From assembly GCA_002270565.1 (NCBI GenBank), contig NQMI01000038.1, forward strand, positions 289,332 to 353,331: 64,000 nt of DNA, read 5' to 3'. This stretch comes from Stenocarpella maydis (Eukaryota; Ascomycota; Sordariomycetes; Diaporthales; Diaporthaceae). This document shows, in pieces, positions 24,644-39,015 of this stretch (within the stretch, counting starts at the first letter, position 1; every line of letters begins with the position of its first letter). Under the pieces are notes generated by a model, which saw only the letters and a list, made by a program, of their open reading frames with translations, did no database searches and was not told where the DNA came from. The translations under genes and the position numbers were made by a program.

Positions 24644-24656
24644 GAAGATTCTCGAG
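24644..24656 (+). promoter_or_regulatory. Heat-shock element upstream of HSP78
   Basis: GAAgaTTCtcGAG is three alternating 5-bp nGAAn-type units (the last one imperfect), 172 bp before the HSP78 start. This matches the consensus bound by Hsf1 trimers and fits the gene's function. A possible STRE (CCCCT) lies at 24,487-24,491. Confidence 0.6.
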
Positions 24657-24827
24657 ATGTCCAGTCTCCCGGGCGTCATAGCGTGGGTTAAACTCGGCTC
24701 TTCGATGGTGATCCGGTGGGCCCGCCAGCTCAGGAATTATTTTACGGGGAGGACCGGCGACCATTTTCATCTTCGGCTTTCCTTTCGCAGCGCAGATCCA
24801 CACATGCATAATTCACATTGATCCACC

Positions 24828-25194
24828 ATGTTGGCGAGAAGACAACTGCTTTCGTCCACGCGGCGCATCGCAAGTGCGCAGACCAGTCGAACCACTACCA
24901 CGAGAGTGTTAGCTCTCCGGCCACACATCGCCGACCCGGCCTCGACACCCACGACAACACCAAGATGCAGCTCTCCGCGACTCTTACCTACCGTCTCGAC
25001 AGTCCGACACTACGCAAATGGCCGGCCACACCCACCAGGCGGCACACACCGCATGGACATGGGCGGCGGGGGGGAGGAGAAACCCGCGCTCGAGCAGTTC
25101 GGAATCGACCTCACGGCCAAGGCGAAGGAAGGGAAGCTCGACCCCGTCATCGGGCGGGACGCCGAGATCCAGCGCACGATCCAGGTCCTCTCGC

Positions 25195-25226
<32 letters not shown>

Positions 25227-27206
25227 CAGGCGGGCACGGGCAAGACGGCGATCCTCGAGGGCCTGGCCCTGCGCATCGTCCGGGGCGACGTCCCCGAGTC
25301 CATAAAGAACAAGCGCGTCATCGCGCTGGATCTGGGCAGCCTCATCGCCGGGGCCAAGTTCCGCGGGGACTTTGAGGAGCGGCTGAAGAAGGTGCTGAGC
25401 GAGGTGGAGCAGGCCGAGGGCCAGGTCATCTTGTTCATCGACGAGCTGCACACCCTGCTCGGGCTGGGCAAGGCCGAGGGCTCGATCGACGCATCGAACC
25501 TGCTAAAGCCGGCACTGTCGCGCGGGGAGCTCCAGTGCTGCGGGGCAACCACGCTGAACGAGTACCGGCTCATCGAAAAGGATGTTGCGCTGGCACGGCG
25601 GTTCCAGCCTATCCTGGTCAATGAACCCACCGTGGAGGATACCATCAGCATTTTGCGCGGCATCAAGGACAAGTACGAAGTCCACCATGGTGTTCGCATC
25701 ACAGACGGGGCCCTGGTCGCGGCCGCCACGTATTCGAACCGTTACATCACAGACAGATTCCTCCCTGACAAGGCCATCGACCTGATGGATGAGGCTGCGA
25801 GCTCATTGCGTCTGCAGCAGGAGAGCAAACCCGAGGACATCATGCGGCTTGACCAGAGGATCATGACCATTCAGATCGAACTGGAAAGCCTGAGGAAGGA
25901 GACAGACGTTGCGAGCCGCGAACGGCGAGAAAAGCTCGAGGCCGACCTGAAGGCGCTGCAAGACGAGGTGAAGATGCTCAACGAGCGGTGGGAGAAGGAG
26001 CGTGCTGAAATCGAGGCTATCAAGAAGACACAGGCAGATCTCGACAGGGCAAAGGTGGAGTTGGAGATGGCCCAGAGAGAGGGCAACTTCGGACGTGCCT
26101 CCGAGCTTAGGTACAGCGTCATTCCATCCCTGGAGCAGAAGCTGCCCAAGGATGGGGAACAGCCAAAGACGGAAGGCAGCCTCATCCATGACAGTGTCAC
26201 CGCGGATGACATCGCTCATGTCGTCGCCCGTATCACGGGCATACCAGTGTCAAAGCTGACCTCGGGGCACATCGAGAAGCTCGTGCACATGGAAGATACC
26301 CTCCGCCAGTCCATCAAGGGCCAGGACGAAGCCCTCAAGGCGGTATCCAACGCCGTGCGTATGCAACGCGCCGGCCTCTCGGGGGAGAACCGCCCCCTCG
26401 CCAGCTTCTTCTTCCTCGGCCCGACGGGCGTGGGCAAGACGGAGCTGTGCAAGAAGCTGGCGGGCTTCCTCTTCTCCACCGAGACCGCCGTGGTCCGCTT
26501 CGACATGAGCGAGTTCCAGGAGAAGCACACCATCTCACGGCTCATCGGCGCGCCGTCCGGCTACGTCGGCTACGAGGACGCGGGCCAGCTGACCGAGGCG
26601 GTGCGGAGGAAGCCTTACGCGGTGCTGCTGTTCGATGAGTTCGAGAAGGCGCACCGCGACATCTCGGCGCTGCTGCTGCAGGTGCTCGACGAGGGCTACC
26701 TCACCGACGCGCAGGGCCACAAGGTGGACTTCAAGAACACCATCATCGTGCTGACATCGAACCTCGGCGCCGACATCATCGTGGCCGACGAAGGGAGCAG
26801 CGAGGACGGCTCCGTCTCCCCCGGGGTCAAGAAGGTCGTCATGGACGTGGTTAGCGCCAACTACCCCCCCGAGTTCATCAACCGGCTCGACGAGTTCATC
26901 TTCTTCAGGAGGTTGTCGCGCGGCGCTCTGCGGGACATTGTCGACATCCGCCTCAGGGAGCTGCAGGAGCGCCTCAACGACAAGAGGATCACCCTCAGCG
27001 TCCCCGACGAGGTGCGCACGTGGCTCGCCGACAAGGGATACGAGCCCAAGTACGGCGCAAGGCCGCTCAACAGGCTCATCACGCACCAGATCAGCAACAA
27101 GCTGGCGGATAAGATCATCAGGGGCGAGGTCAAGATGGGCGAGACGGCGGTGGTGTCTATCACGGAGGACGGGTCCGGTCTCGAGGTGAGGGCTCAGAGG
27201 TCGTAG
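24828..27206 (+). CDS. HSP78: HSP78, mitochondrial ClpB-type AAA+ disaggregase
   Basis: This is an intronless gene of 792 aa. The first about 65 residues are rich in Arg/Ser/Thr with no acidic residues early on, as expected of a mitochondrial presequence. It lacks the ClpN domain, as does yeast Hsp78 (811 aa). AAA-1 has Walker A GQAGTGKT and Walker [11 protein letters not shown] coiled-coil M domain rich in Glu/Lys follows (near residues 330-420). AAA-2 has GPTGVGKT and [12 protein letters not shown]. The family role is to resolubilise aggregated matrix proteins together with mitochondrial Hsp70, which restores function after heat stress. Regulation by heat is suggested by the upstream element. 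Confidence 0.96.
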
Positions 27207-29171
27207 GGGTTTAGTGGGATGTGATGATATTACGAAGGCGTTCAGGGAATAGGGTCCTCCTGTGTCTGGCGGGAAAAGGCTGTGACCATGGCATGTATTC
27301 GGCGTTTGATTGTACATGTATTATGCATCTCGTCTCTTGATACCAAAATTGCAACTTTCATATGACTACCATCAGCGGCCATCTTGATCATGGTAAACCA
27401 ACTAACCATACACGCACTGTTTCTACGCATGTCCTTTAATGAGGTCTCCTGCGCACTAGTCTGGACACCAATAACTACCGCACCTGGTAAACAGATTCTC
27501 AAACAAGACCATCTAAGCGAAGCATACTCACGCATCACCCAATGCTCGATAAATAGAGGATAGGTCTCTCCAGCCCACTATCCAACATACTGAGCACCAG
27601 GCGCGAGAGATAGAAGAGACGGAGGCCCCAAGGGTACGCCAACTTTTTACAACGGGCTGTGCGCAACCGATTCGAGAGTCCCCGAAGAAGAAAAAGAAGA
27701 ATTGCAAGAGACCCTGGGGACCAGCCGGGGGGGGGGAAAGGGCCCGTCTCGTGCCGAGGGCGGAGATGTGCGAGACAAAAACGAGAGAGCAAGGGAAAAC
27801 ACAGGGCAGTCGGGGGTGCGACCAGGAGAGGACAAATGTTTCGTCTCGAGGGCTGACGGGCAAAGATGCTATGTATGTACTGCGTTGCTCGTCGGAATGT
27901 GTATGCCTAGCCGCTGGGGGGAGAGAGCCTGCCTACCTAACACACAAAATAGTTTTGGCCTTTGGGGAGCCGGGGGGTTGGATACGTACTGGCAATGCAG
28001 TAGTTTAGGCTTCACAATTAAGGCATGCCACCTGTCTCTCCCATCTGGACAAGTGGGTAATAATGGCAGGTAGGCAGTAGCAGTAGCAGTAGCAGCAGCA
28101 CCAGTAGCAGTAGCAGGGCATGTAAGGCGGAGAAAAGAGACGGCCAGATCCATCCAGCCTCGACCACCCAAGGGCCTAGGCAGGGGAACAAACTGTAAGA
28201 GGCTTGAAACACGACGAGTCTGCTAGTGCGGTCATCCGAGCCGGACAGGCGTCGCTGACGTCGCGCAATGCACCAAGGGACCACCAGGGAGAGGGGGCTC
28301 GCTCTCGCTTCTAGAATGTTTCCTCGTTTTGTTGTACGTCTAAGCACCCTGTTTGTTGTAAAAAAGGACACAAAACCTTTTTCTTGGCCATTTTGTGAGT
28401 CAAGGCGTCAGATGCGGGATATGTGACAACACGCCTCGGCGCACGGGGCCAGTTGGCAGCTCGGGTATGTGGTTGAGAAGACCATGAAATAATGTATTGC
28501 GTACTTTTTGTTCTTATGATTACACAAACACCGGCCCCAACAACGCCTTTAGCATAAGACATTGACTGGGTTGCGTGACGGAGAAATAGGTGACGTTTCT
28601 GCTTCTTTTTTTCCCATGACGGAAGCGAGGCGCAGTGGAAGGAAGAGCAAATAAAACCAGTCTATGTAAACGATGATAAACAGAAAGGCTCCTGCTCTGC
28701 GTATCAAGAAGGAGCCCGAGAGGCGGGGGGAGCGAGCTGATGCAAGGGTGGACCACTGATTCCTCCTTCTCTCCCACTCGCGTATCTAAAGCTCGAGAGG
28801 CGGCGAGGATAGAAAGACCAGACCAATATAATGCCTTTCGTTTTGATTCGTAACCCAGTCCCTCTCCCGTATCAATGCTGTGATGAAAGAGGGACGTGAC
28901 GTGTCTTGAAAAAGTCGGAATCATATCCTCAAATCGTACAAAGATTCCTTGCCCCGTTGCGCCCCGTTCCCCGCCTTTCTTTCCGCGAAAGACCAAGCGT
29001 GCGTAATGACCTCGATTGCCCCGATTAGCGGCTCTACTGTTCATTCATGACCACCTTGCAATGCATTATGTCCTGGTTCAGAGTCCTTGAGAGAGAATCG
29101 ATTGTGTTGATGTAACTTGTGAGGCACAACCGAGTGCGGACCGCCGAGGAATATCCGCCGAACGTGACACC
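27207..29171. other. Intergenic between HSP78 and ARF1 3' ends
   Basis: Convergent 3' flanks. The stretch includes a purine-rich G tract near 27,727-27,740 and a CAG/TAG-type microsatellite near 28,073-28,117. No gene was recognised. Confidence 0.5.
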
Positions 29172-31301
<2,130 letters not shown>

Positions 31302-32060
31302 ATGCACTTCCTCTCAGCCTCGTCGCTGCTGCTCGCTGCTGGGCTCTTCACCTCGGCGGTGGCGCACAACATCCAGCTGCCGGCCCACGGCAGGGAGTGC
31401 TTCCACGAGTCCCTGCACAAGGATGACAAGATGACCGTCTCGTTCCAGGTTGGAGACCGGGAATTCGGCGGCGCAGGAAACCTGGAGATCGACTTTTGGG
31501 TATGCATACCTCACATCTTTGCTGAGAGTGGTGCAACATGTCAATTGCTGACCCCCCGCGCCCACTTCGGATTAGATCACCAACCCAGTCGGCCAGTACG
31601 AGGTCTTCGAGAAGTCCACCTCCAACGGCGACCACTCCTTCGACGCCAAGCACGACGGCAAATACGTCTACTGCTTCGGTAACGAGCACTGGGGCTCGTC
31701 CAGCAAGGAGGTCTCCTTCAACGTCCACGGCGTGGTCTACGTTTCCGAGTCAGACGCGCCACAGGACCCCCTCGAGGCCGAAGGTACGCGAGGAGGAACC
31801 CCCCCCCCAAACCGGACTCTCTCTCATCCTTTACTGACATGAACATCCTCGCAGTTCGCAAACTCTCAGAGATCCTCGCCCAGGTCAAGGACGAGCAGTC
31901 GTACATTGTCGTGCGCGAGCGCACCCACCGCAACACCGCCGAGAGCACAAACAGCCGGGTCAAGTGGTGGAACGTCTTCATCATCGGCGTCGTCATCGGC
32001 GAGTCCGTCTTCCAGGTCTGGTGGCTCAGGAGGTTCTTCGAGGTCAAGAGGGTCGTGTAG
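31302..32060 (+). CDS. EMP24: EMP24, p24-family GOLD-domain cargo receptor
   Basis: Exons 31302-31499, 31576-31783 and 31855-32060 give 203 aa, equal to yeast Emp24. The order is a signal peptide (MHFLSASSLLLAAGLFTSAVA), a GOLD domain (HNIQLPAHGRECF to NVHGVVYV with the paired Cys), a coiled coil carrying the Emp24 signature (VKDEQSYIVVRERTHRNTAE), one membrane helix and the tail RRFFEVKRVV. The tail has the FF COPII signal and a basic pair. It acts in p24 hetero-oligomers that load GPI-anchored and other cargo into COPII vesicles at the ER and return by COPI. The first intron is in phase 0 and the second in phase 1. Confidence 0.97.
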
Positions 32061-33710
32061 GTCGTTTTGCGCCACAATCGCGAAAATGCATAGTCGATTA
32101 AATTAACGAGCGGGCTCTGTTCTCAATACCCAACACGAGGAACTTGCTGTGTGTGCACTCTTGAGGCGTATCGGGATACTTTGAGGATTACGGGCAAGCA
32201 GAAACCGATCATGACGGATGATTATCATGTCTGCCAATGTATGAATGTGAATCTGCGACGAGGGCTACGAAGCAGGCGACGTAGGCGACCAACCTGCTTG
32301 TGCACCTTTTGGTGATCCAAGTCATAGCGCTAGCGAACCCATATAGGTGTTCTCTGCTCCGGATATCCACACAATTACGACATTTCCGAAGGCTCGCTCG
32401 AGAAGCTTATATCAGATAATCAACCTTATCACTGAGGAGACATCACAGTGGAGCACCGCAAACAAGGTCCCGGCGACCCGTGAAAATTGAACCAAGGAGA
32501 TTACAGTGGCTCCGCCAGTCGAGTATCAGACAAACCACTACGTTATTTCGCACGGGTGACACGGCGACTCCATGCTTCTCCCAGAGAGGAAACAAGCCGT
32601 CTATGTAACACGTCGAGACGAAGCAGGAATAATTGCTTCTGGAACCTGCAAGAAAAGTAGCAAAAAGGGCCGCAGAGAGCGGCGCCGCTCATGACAAAAA
32701 AAGACAAGAAGTCTGTCTGGTCATATACAAATCACCGGCAGTGACCTCGGAAGGATCAGCCCTAGGAGTAACGTAGACACTAGCCACATGAACCGACGAC
32801 ACCAAGCGGAACAAGAGGGCGGGCATGCCGCTCCATCTCCCACGGCTCTCCCGCGGCACAATTGGGTCAGGTCTCGTCCGTATCTCGAAACCCCGTGTGA
32901 CGGGAGACAACACGGCCTAATAAGCCGTGCCGGCAGATCTCGACGTCCAGCATATCAGGCATGTCTGCAACGCCGATCGTGGCGGCCAGAAGAAGTCAGC
33001 ATTGTGCGCGTCCGGAATGCAGATGCCGGGGTGGTCGGAATGGGGTCCACGATGTTATCTGTAGTATTCATTCGGGCCACGAAGCCTACATGTACGGGTC
33101 ACAAGAGTACTCGTTTCGCGTAGTCACTGAAATGCAGTGTCCAAGATCATTCATCACTCGTGATTAGAGCACCGTGGTGCATTCTATCAGAAGAAGGAGT
33201 ATGTACAGTGCGTTCTTTTCTGCCCCTGCGCCTTAGATTTGTCCCCCCGTGCATAGTTGTGGCGGACGAGTTAGAGAGCCGCATCTCTCATGCAATGGAC
33301 GGCGGGGAAAAAAAAGGAAGAACAGGCACCAGGTATAAAATGGAGAAGAAAAAAAAACAGTAACCACTCGATGTTCGACTAGGCGGGCAAGATCCAAGCG
33401 CAGCAGGATAGCCCAATAACAAAGCCAACCTCATAGGAGGCCCTGACGTTCCGTTCCCCTGCTCCAGACGTGATATGCTTTCATGAGGCGTGTTTCCGCT
33501 CGCCGCCCGTCAGCCGATAAAAAAAAAAAAGGGCCTCGGTGATATGATCCGTATCCCCAAAAAGTCTGACGCCAAGAACTCCTAGTAGTGCCTTCGCTCG
33601 GCGGGTCGCCAATGTGAGACCTCTGCAAGGGAGGCCGCTTAGTGTCACGTTTCTGCGTAAGCGCAACAACCCACCCGCTATACATATGCGCCCGGCTGTA
33701 CCTTTCAGGC
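32061..33710. other. Intergenic, no gene seen
   Basis: Lies between the EMP24 3' end and the 3' end of the DUF3405 gene. It has A-runs near 33,307-33,358 and 33,519-33,530 and no convincing coding region. Confidence 0.5.
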
Positions 33711-36401
33711 TCATGCCGCGGGGTCTGACTCAACAACTTCTTCTTCGACCGGGTCCTGCTCGACCGGTAGCTCGACGCCTTTGATGGGATGCAACAGCAT
33801 CGGTGGGAGACACATGCGTCCCTCGCCGCCTCGCATCTGGCCGACAGTGCTCTCGTCCTTACTCATATCTCGCACCTGCTCGAACTCCTCGCCGCCGTCG
33901 TTGTTGACCTTCAACCCCAGCCAGCGACGGTACAGGTTCGGCGCGAAGCCCGAGTTATAAAACCACGACAGGCCCTGAAGGTTATGTTCCCTCTGGCCGA
34001 ATACTGATGTCCTCGAGCCTCCTGTGGCGCCGTTCTTGCCGGCGTTGAAGACTCGAGCCATGTACTGGGTGGGCCACTCGCGATCCACGTACATTGGGTG
34101 TGGGACGTAGACGGCCTTGTACCCGTGCTGGAGAGCTACCGTTGCCGGCCACATCTCGGGAAACGCATGGTGTTTCTTGAATGCTGTCTCACGGTGCATG
34201 GTCAGGAGCATGCGGCGAGACATCCGAGATGCTGTGATGATCTGGGCGCGACGGGGAGGCTTGCCGATGCCTTCGGACTCGTTGTAGCCGGTGATATCAT
34301 CAGCCAGCAGCCAAGTCGTGCCCTCGGGGTCAAACATGGGATTCAGGGTGATCAGGTCGGGCTCTTCACCAACGCCCCACTCGTACTTGTCATGCTCGTA
34401 CGCTCGTGGCGGGACTGGATCCTTTTCGGGCTCATACCAATCTTTCTCATCGACTGGGCGGACGGGGCCCCAGATGACCTTCTCACCGCGAGCATACTCT
34501 AGTGGCTTCGGTTTGTTGCCCAGGCCGTTCCACATGTTGTCGACACCAGGAGTTCCCATCTCTGACTGCACACGCGCCATCTGCTTGAAGTCCTCCCAGG
34601 TGCCATGTTCCGCTGGTAGGTAAAAGCGGCCATTGCGCTCCCAAAGCCCCTTTCTCGGCTGCTGCAAAGCCCACTGCTCCATCTTGGTGAATAGGTCGAG
34701 ATAGTGGCCGGTGTACCGGATGTCCATCTCCCATTGCCAGAAGTAGTCATACTCTGGGTGGTTGTATGCGAAATACTGCATGGCCATTTGCAGTCCGCGG
34801 TACACTCCGTGAACAGGCAAGTCCATCCCTCGGGTCCAAAGGTCATGAATGCCTTGGTACAAGGAAAGCATCTGCGTCTCAGTCCAGAGGGTGACCATAT
34901 TCCGCAGCTCTTCGGGGACCGTGTCCTTGATCCTCTGCTCATACACCTCGTCGTCGGCCCAAATGGGGTATGCTGCGTCGTTCTTAACTTGAACAAGCAG
35001 ATGAACATCGTAGCGGCCGCCAGACGCAAGAGAAAGCTCCGTGATGATGGTTCTCAGGTAGAGGATGTCCTCCTCCCTCCAGGGATACTCGTCCCAGCAG
35101 CGAATGACGATGGCTGTGCGGGGCAAATCACCATGCCCTGGCTTTTGTACTGATTTATCAGCTGCCTCATCGGCTGGCTTGCCCTTGTTGACCTCCTCCT
35201 TGGGGCTGGCGACGTCCGCGACTGCGCCGGGCGCCTCTGCCTCCCCGATCTTGGGGAGACCGTCGTCTCTCCTGAAGAGGGTCTCGTTGGCGAAGTTTTC
35301 GTTGATATAGAACCCGCGAGGGGGGTGGTGCCTCCGGGTGAGGGGCTTATAGCGCTCTGCGTTCGACTCGTAGCACCGACGCTGCACATCCGCCCAGTCG
35401 GTATTGCGCCAGTCAATTTTCTGGCCATCCTTCCACACGAGCTGCGAACCTTCCTTGTCTCCGTGCTCGCCAATGCCCAGGCCACCGCTCCGAACAGAGT
35501 ATCCAAATCCATACGGGCTCAGCCTGCCATGGCGTTCAAAGCAGATATCTTCTGGGAGATCCAGAAGCTCATAGGAACCCAGGACGTTCTGGGGGAACCC
35601 AGCGGGGCGGCCATCATAGTATCGGATATGTGGAACTTTGAAATTCTTCTCCCTGTCCAGGAAACACTCATTCACCGCGCCGGCCTTTGCGAATACTGAT
35701 TTCTTGTAGTCGGAGGCAAAAGACTTGCTCGGAGGCACGGCACTGGCATCGACAGGCTCATGCGCACCGGTGAAGAAGGCCGGCCCATCACCCTCAGTGG
35801 CGTTGAAGGGGAGCTCGTCAACAAGCCGTGGGTATTGGGGCACGTTGTCCTTGAAGGGCACCAGGGTCCTAACGCCCCCGTAATACCGTGTGAGGAAGCT
35901 GAAAGATTCCCATGTGTTTGGACCCGACGGGCGAGGTGGGAATTCACCCTTCATTACCCTCCTATTTTCTGACACGCCGGCGTGGTATAAGGCGGAGATG
36001 AACAATATCATGCCTACCAAGAGGCCAAGGCAGAGCAGGCGTGTGATCTTATGAGGGAGTCGGTAGAACTGCCAGCCATTACCACGGCGCGAGAGGGTGA
36101 ATGTGGTGCGCCTGGAGTTTATGGGGCTCAGCATACTGGCGGCAGTTGTTGGTGGCGCCAGGGTGGAGTTTATGCTGAGCTTGCGCTTGAGCATGTTCGT
36201 CTTGGAGGAGCGGGAGGAGGTTGTCCGTCTCGAGTCTCGGCTGGGGGACGATGCGTCGGAGGACTCGTCCTCGCGCTCATCATCTGTGATGTCGGAGTCA
36301 TACTCCTCCTGAGACGACAATTGGTCTTTGGCGACCTTCTCGTAGACGGGGAGTTGCAGCCCATGGCCGTGCCGCGAACGGAGGGGGTTAGGGAGCCCCA
36401 T
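33711..36401 (-). CDS. DUF3405 type II membrane protein
   Basis: A single exon of 896 aa from the ATG at 36401. The open frame continues upstream without an ATG. An acidic/Ser-rich cytosolic N-terminus of about 115 residues precedes one membrane helix (near RLLCLGLLVGMILFISALYH). A large lumenal domain follows with the family block FWQWEMDIRYTGHYLDLF and conserved Trp/Asp-rich stretches (AIVIRCWDEYPWREEDILYL). DUF3405 is a fungal family of unknown function. Its topology and a W-E-M-D motif resemble Golgi glycosyltransferases, which is inference only. Some databases carry misleading transporter names for it. The C-terminus is acidic (EEEVVESDPAA). Confidence 0.88.
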   Translation of the reverse strand: MGLPNPLRSRHGHGLQLPVYEKVAKDQLSSQEEYDSDITDDEREDESSDASSPSRDSRRTTSSRSSKTNMLKRKLSINSTLAPPTTAASMLSPINSRRTTFTLSRRGNGWQFYRLPHKITRLLCLGLLVGMILFISALYHAGVSENRRVMKGEFPPRPSGPNTWESFSFLTRYYGGVRTLVPFKDNVPQYPRLVDELPFNATEGDGPAFFTGAHEPVDASAVPPSKSFASDYKKSVFAKAGAVNECFLDREKNFKVPHIRYYDGRPAGFPQNVLGSYELLDLPEDICFERHGRLSPYGFGYSVRSGGLGIGEHGDKEGSQLVWKDGQKIDWRNTDWADVQRRCYESNAERYKPLTRRHHPPRGFYINENFANETLFRRDDGLPKIGEAEAPGAVADVASPKEEVNKGKPADEAADKSVQKPGHGDLPRTAIVIRCWDEYPWREEDILYLRTIITELSLASGGRYDVHLLVQVKNDAAYPIWADDEVYEQRIKDTVPEELRNMVTLWTETQMLSLYQGIHDLWTRGMDLPVHGVYRGLQMAMQYFAYNHPEYDYFWQWEMDIRYTGHYLDLFTKMEQWALQQPRKGLWERNGRFYLPAEHGTWEDFKQMARVQSEMGTPGVDNMWNGLGNKPKPLEYARGEKVIWGPVRPVDEKDWYEPEKDPVPPRAYEHDKYEWGVGEEPDLITLNPMFDPEGTTWLLADDITGYNESEGIGKPPRRAQIITASRMSRRMLLTMHRETAFKKHHAFPEMWPATVALQHGYKAVYVPHPMYVDREWPTQYMARVFNAGKNGATGGSRTSVFGQREHNLQGLSWFYNSGFAPNLYRRWLGLKVNNDGGEEFEQVRDMSKDESTVGQMRGGEGRMCLPPMLLHPIKGVELPVEQDPVEEEVVESDPAA

Positions 36402-38945
36402 GACGTATCGAGGCAATTTAGGAGCCGTGCCAGAGGCGACAGACGGTAAGTCAAGAGGGACGCGGTCGGGGAGGCAGCTCAGACATGTGGCGTTTGAGCA
36501 GAAAGGCAGAAAGGAGAGGTGCTGCGCGGGTGGGTGATGAGTGTGGGCACCGGCAGTGAGGAAACAGGGCCCAGAGTGGTGGTGGCGGCGGCTGGAGGTT
36601 GGCGTGGGTGGAGGGGCAGCAAGAGGGAGGAGAATAAATGGAGGGCGATAGACGTCAGGAGTTGATTGAAGGGTCAGGGCAGAATGGAGCCTCGTAGGGA
36701 TGGTGGGCTGCTGGCTGGAGATGTCCAGTCGAGAAGGGGATCTGCGACTATGGGGTTTATCGTGCGTGCATGTGCCCGTTCCGTCGCTGGCTGCGCCGAC
36801 CAGTGCTGGCTAGGAAGACGCCTTGGACAGTGCTGTCGAGGGGAGGAAAGGTGGAGGATGCGATGCGCACTGCAGGATGAATAGTGTTCCCAGTTCCCAG
36901 TTCTGGGACACAGCGCAAAACATTTGAATGAGGATGATTGTTGTAGGGGTGGTAGAGGGGGTTGGGATGGAAGGGCCAAGGTGTGGCCTGGATGTACCTT
37001 GCTAGTACCGCTAGTCGTCCCTGGCCAAGGAAGAGTACATGTGTACCATACCCGGATATACTATACATAGGAGGTACCTTGGTAGTGTAGTAGCGTGGGA
37101 TGGGAGATCGGCGGGATGGGGACGGTCGCCGGATCCAAGCACTCGAGGAAGGGCCAGGAAACGAAAGGGTACCAGAGGGTGGGCATGGATTGTGTGGGAA
37201 CCTGGGTAGATACCCTTTTTTCCTGGTTCAATGTTTTTTGGAGGAGGCTGGGGACCGAGGCGACAGGACAATTGATTGATTGACCTGATCTCTCTTGAAA
37301 TTTGGGCAGGGACGTTGGAGACCTTCGTCATGCGTATTACAGGGGCAGCACATGTGGGTTGCAGCGGGATGCATGCGTCCAACCACTGGCCAACTTGCTG
37401 CCAGCCTGCACACCAGCCTCTGCTGTGCAAGAAAAAGTTGCTGAGCAACGGACGCTCCCATCCTATGAGAGCCGCATCCCGCGGTCCTCTCGCTTCGAAA
37501 GCTCATGCAGGCACTAACGCCATCGGGAGCAGCTGCATTTTACCGGATGTCATTCAAGATTGTGCCCCTTCACAGACATATACTCTCGAGTGGACTATCA
37601 GGTTCTAGACTGGGAAGCTGGCTGGACCGGGCTCTTCTTCAGTGCAAAGCCTACCCGCCCTACAGTATTGTCGACTACATAGTACCTACCTACCAGGTAC
37701 GTATCGCAAAGGACTGCGCGTCCGGGGCCAGGTGTTGGTGCGGCCAGACTGCTCCTCTTTCCTTTTCTATAGTAATAAATGACTAGGACGACATGGACGC
37801 CTGTCTCTCTCCCCCATCTCTAGGGAAACTGGTGTTTGATGGGAATGGGGGGGGGGGGGGGGGGCCTCCCGAGACAAAGGACACCGTCACAAAGGGCAGA
37901 AGTATATACATTAGGTAGTGTAGTGGTCTGTTGGTGGGCACACAAGGGCTGTGATTGCAGTTAATATCCGATCGCACTGCCACGCACGCTCTCCCCACGC
38001 CTGGGCTCCCGATCTTGATTTGGCAAGCCGACGTTTGTATTGCCTGGTTCCACGGAATACAACAATTATACTAACACTAGAGGGGAACAAAATCTAACGT
38101 TTCTATTTTCGTCTCGTCTCGTTTCGTCACAAGCAAATCAACGGGCACTGATACCGCCGCTCAACCTTCTCCTTTTCCCGCACGATTGTCGGCGGATAAA
38201 CCAGAAAGCTGCCAGCCGCTCATGACCGTCGTCTGAACTGCCTTCGGCCCAGAGTTCAGACAAGCATCGAGACAGTCGCCGACTTGCCGACTACCAGTTC
38301 TTACCGACGTCGTCCTTTGTTGTCCCTGTGCACTGCACCCCTGTCCTCTCCTACCTATCCTCCGCTCCGCACTCGTGCCGGTGAGCACAGGGACACACTC
38401 GGTCTCGTCTCACCAGCCACAGCAGGGAAATCCTCCGAGGCCATCACCGTGGATACGAACAGAGCACCATTGCTAGCTTCACGTGTCACAGGCTGACTAC
38501 CAACCAGTTGCGGCGTCGTATGTGTAGAATCTTCACGCCAATCCATCTCAGCAGAGAGGAGCCGTCTCGAAGGGACCCCCCCCCTCACTCACCCACTCAC
38601 CCACTCATTCGCCGGCGGCGGAGCATCACCCATTGCCATCGCCGCCGGCTCCCGCTGTCCACTGACTGACTGCATAGCTACAGCGTCGCCGCCGTCACCT
38701 TGCGACTGATCCGTCATGATGCACTTTGCTCCTCCAGACATCTGCCTCCACTTTGTGCACCCTGGGCTTTGTGAATGAGTGGAGCCGAGGGAAAGGTCCA
38801 GAATCGACGTCATCCCGCACCGCATTATGATTGTAGTGTAGCCAGCCCTTCGTATCCACCACACGACCCCGCCGCCTTGGAGTAGTCGACCAACACACAA
38901 TGAATGCCTCGACATGTTTATTTCATGTCGGTGTGCCTGTGTGCG

Positions 38946-39015
38946 AGCTGTGCAGCTGTGCAGCTGTGCCAGCTGTGCCAGCCGTGCCAGCCGTGCCAGC
39001 CGTGCCAGCCGTGCG
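38946..39015. repeat. 9-bp tandem repeat (CCAGCCGTG)
   Basis: About seven to eight head-to-tail units of CCAGCCGTG, with the first units as CCAGCTGTG or the shorter CAGCTGTG. The units keep an open frame on both strands simply because the period is a multiple of three. Confidence 0.85.
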
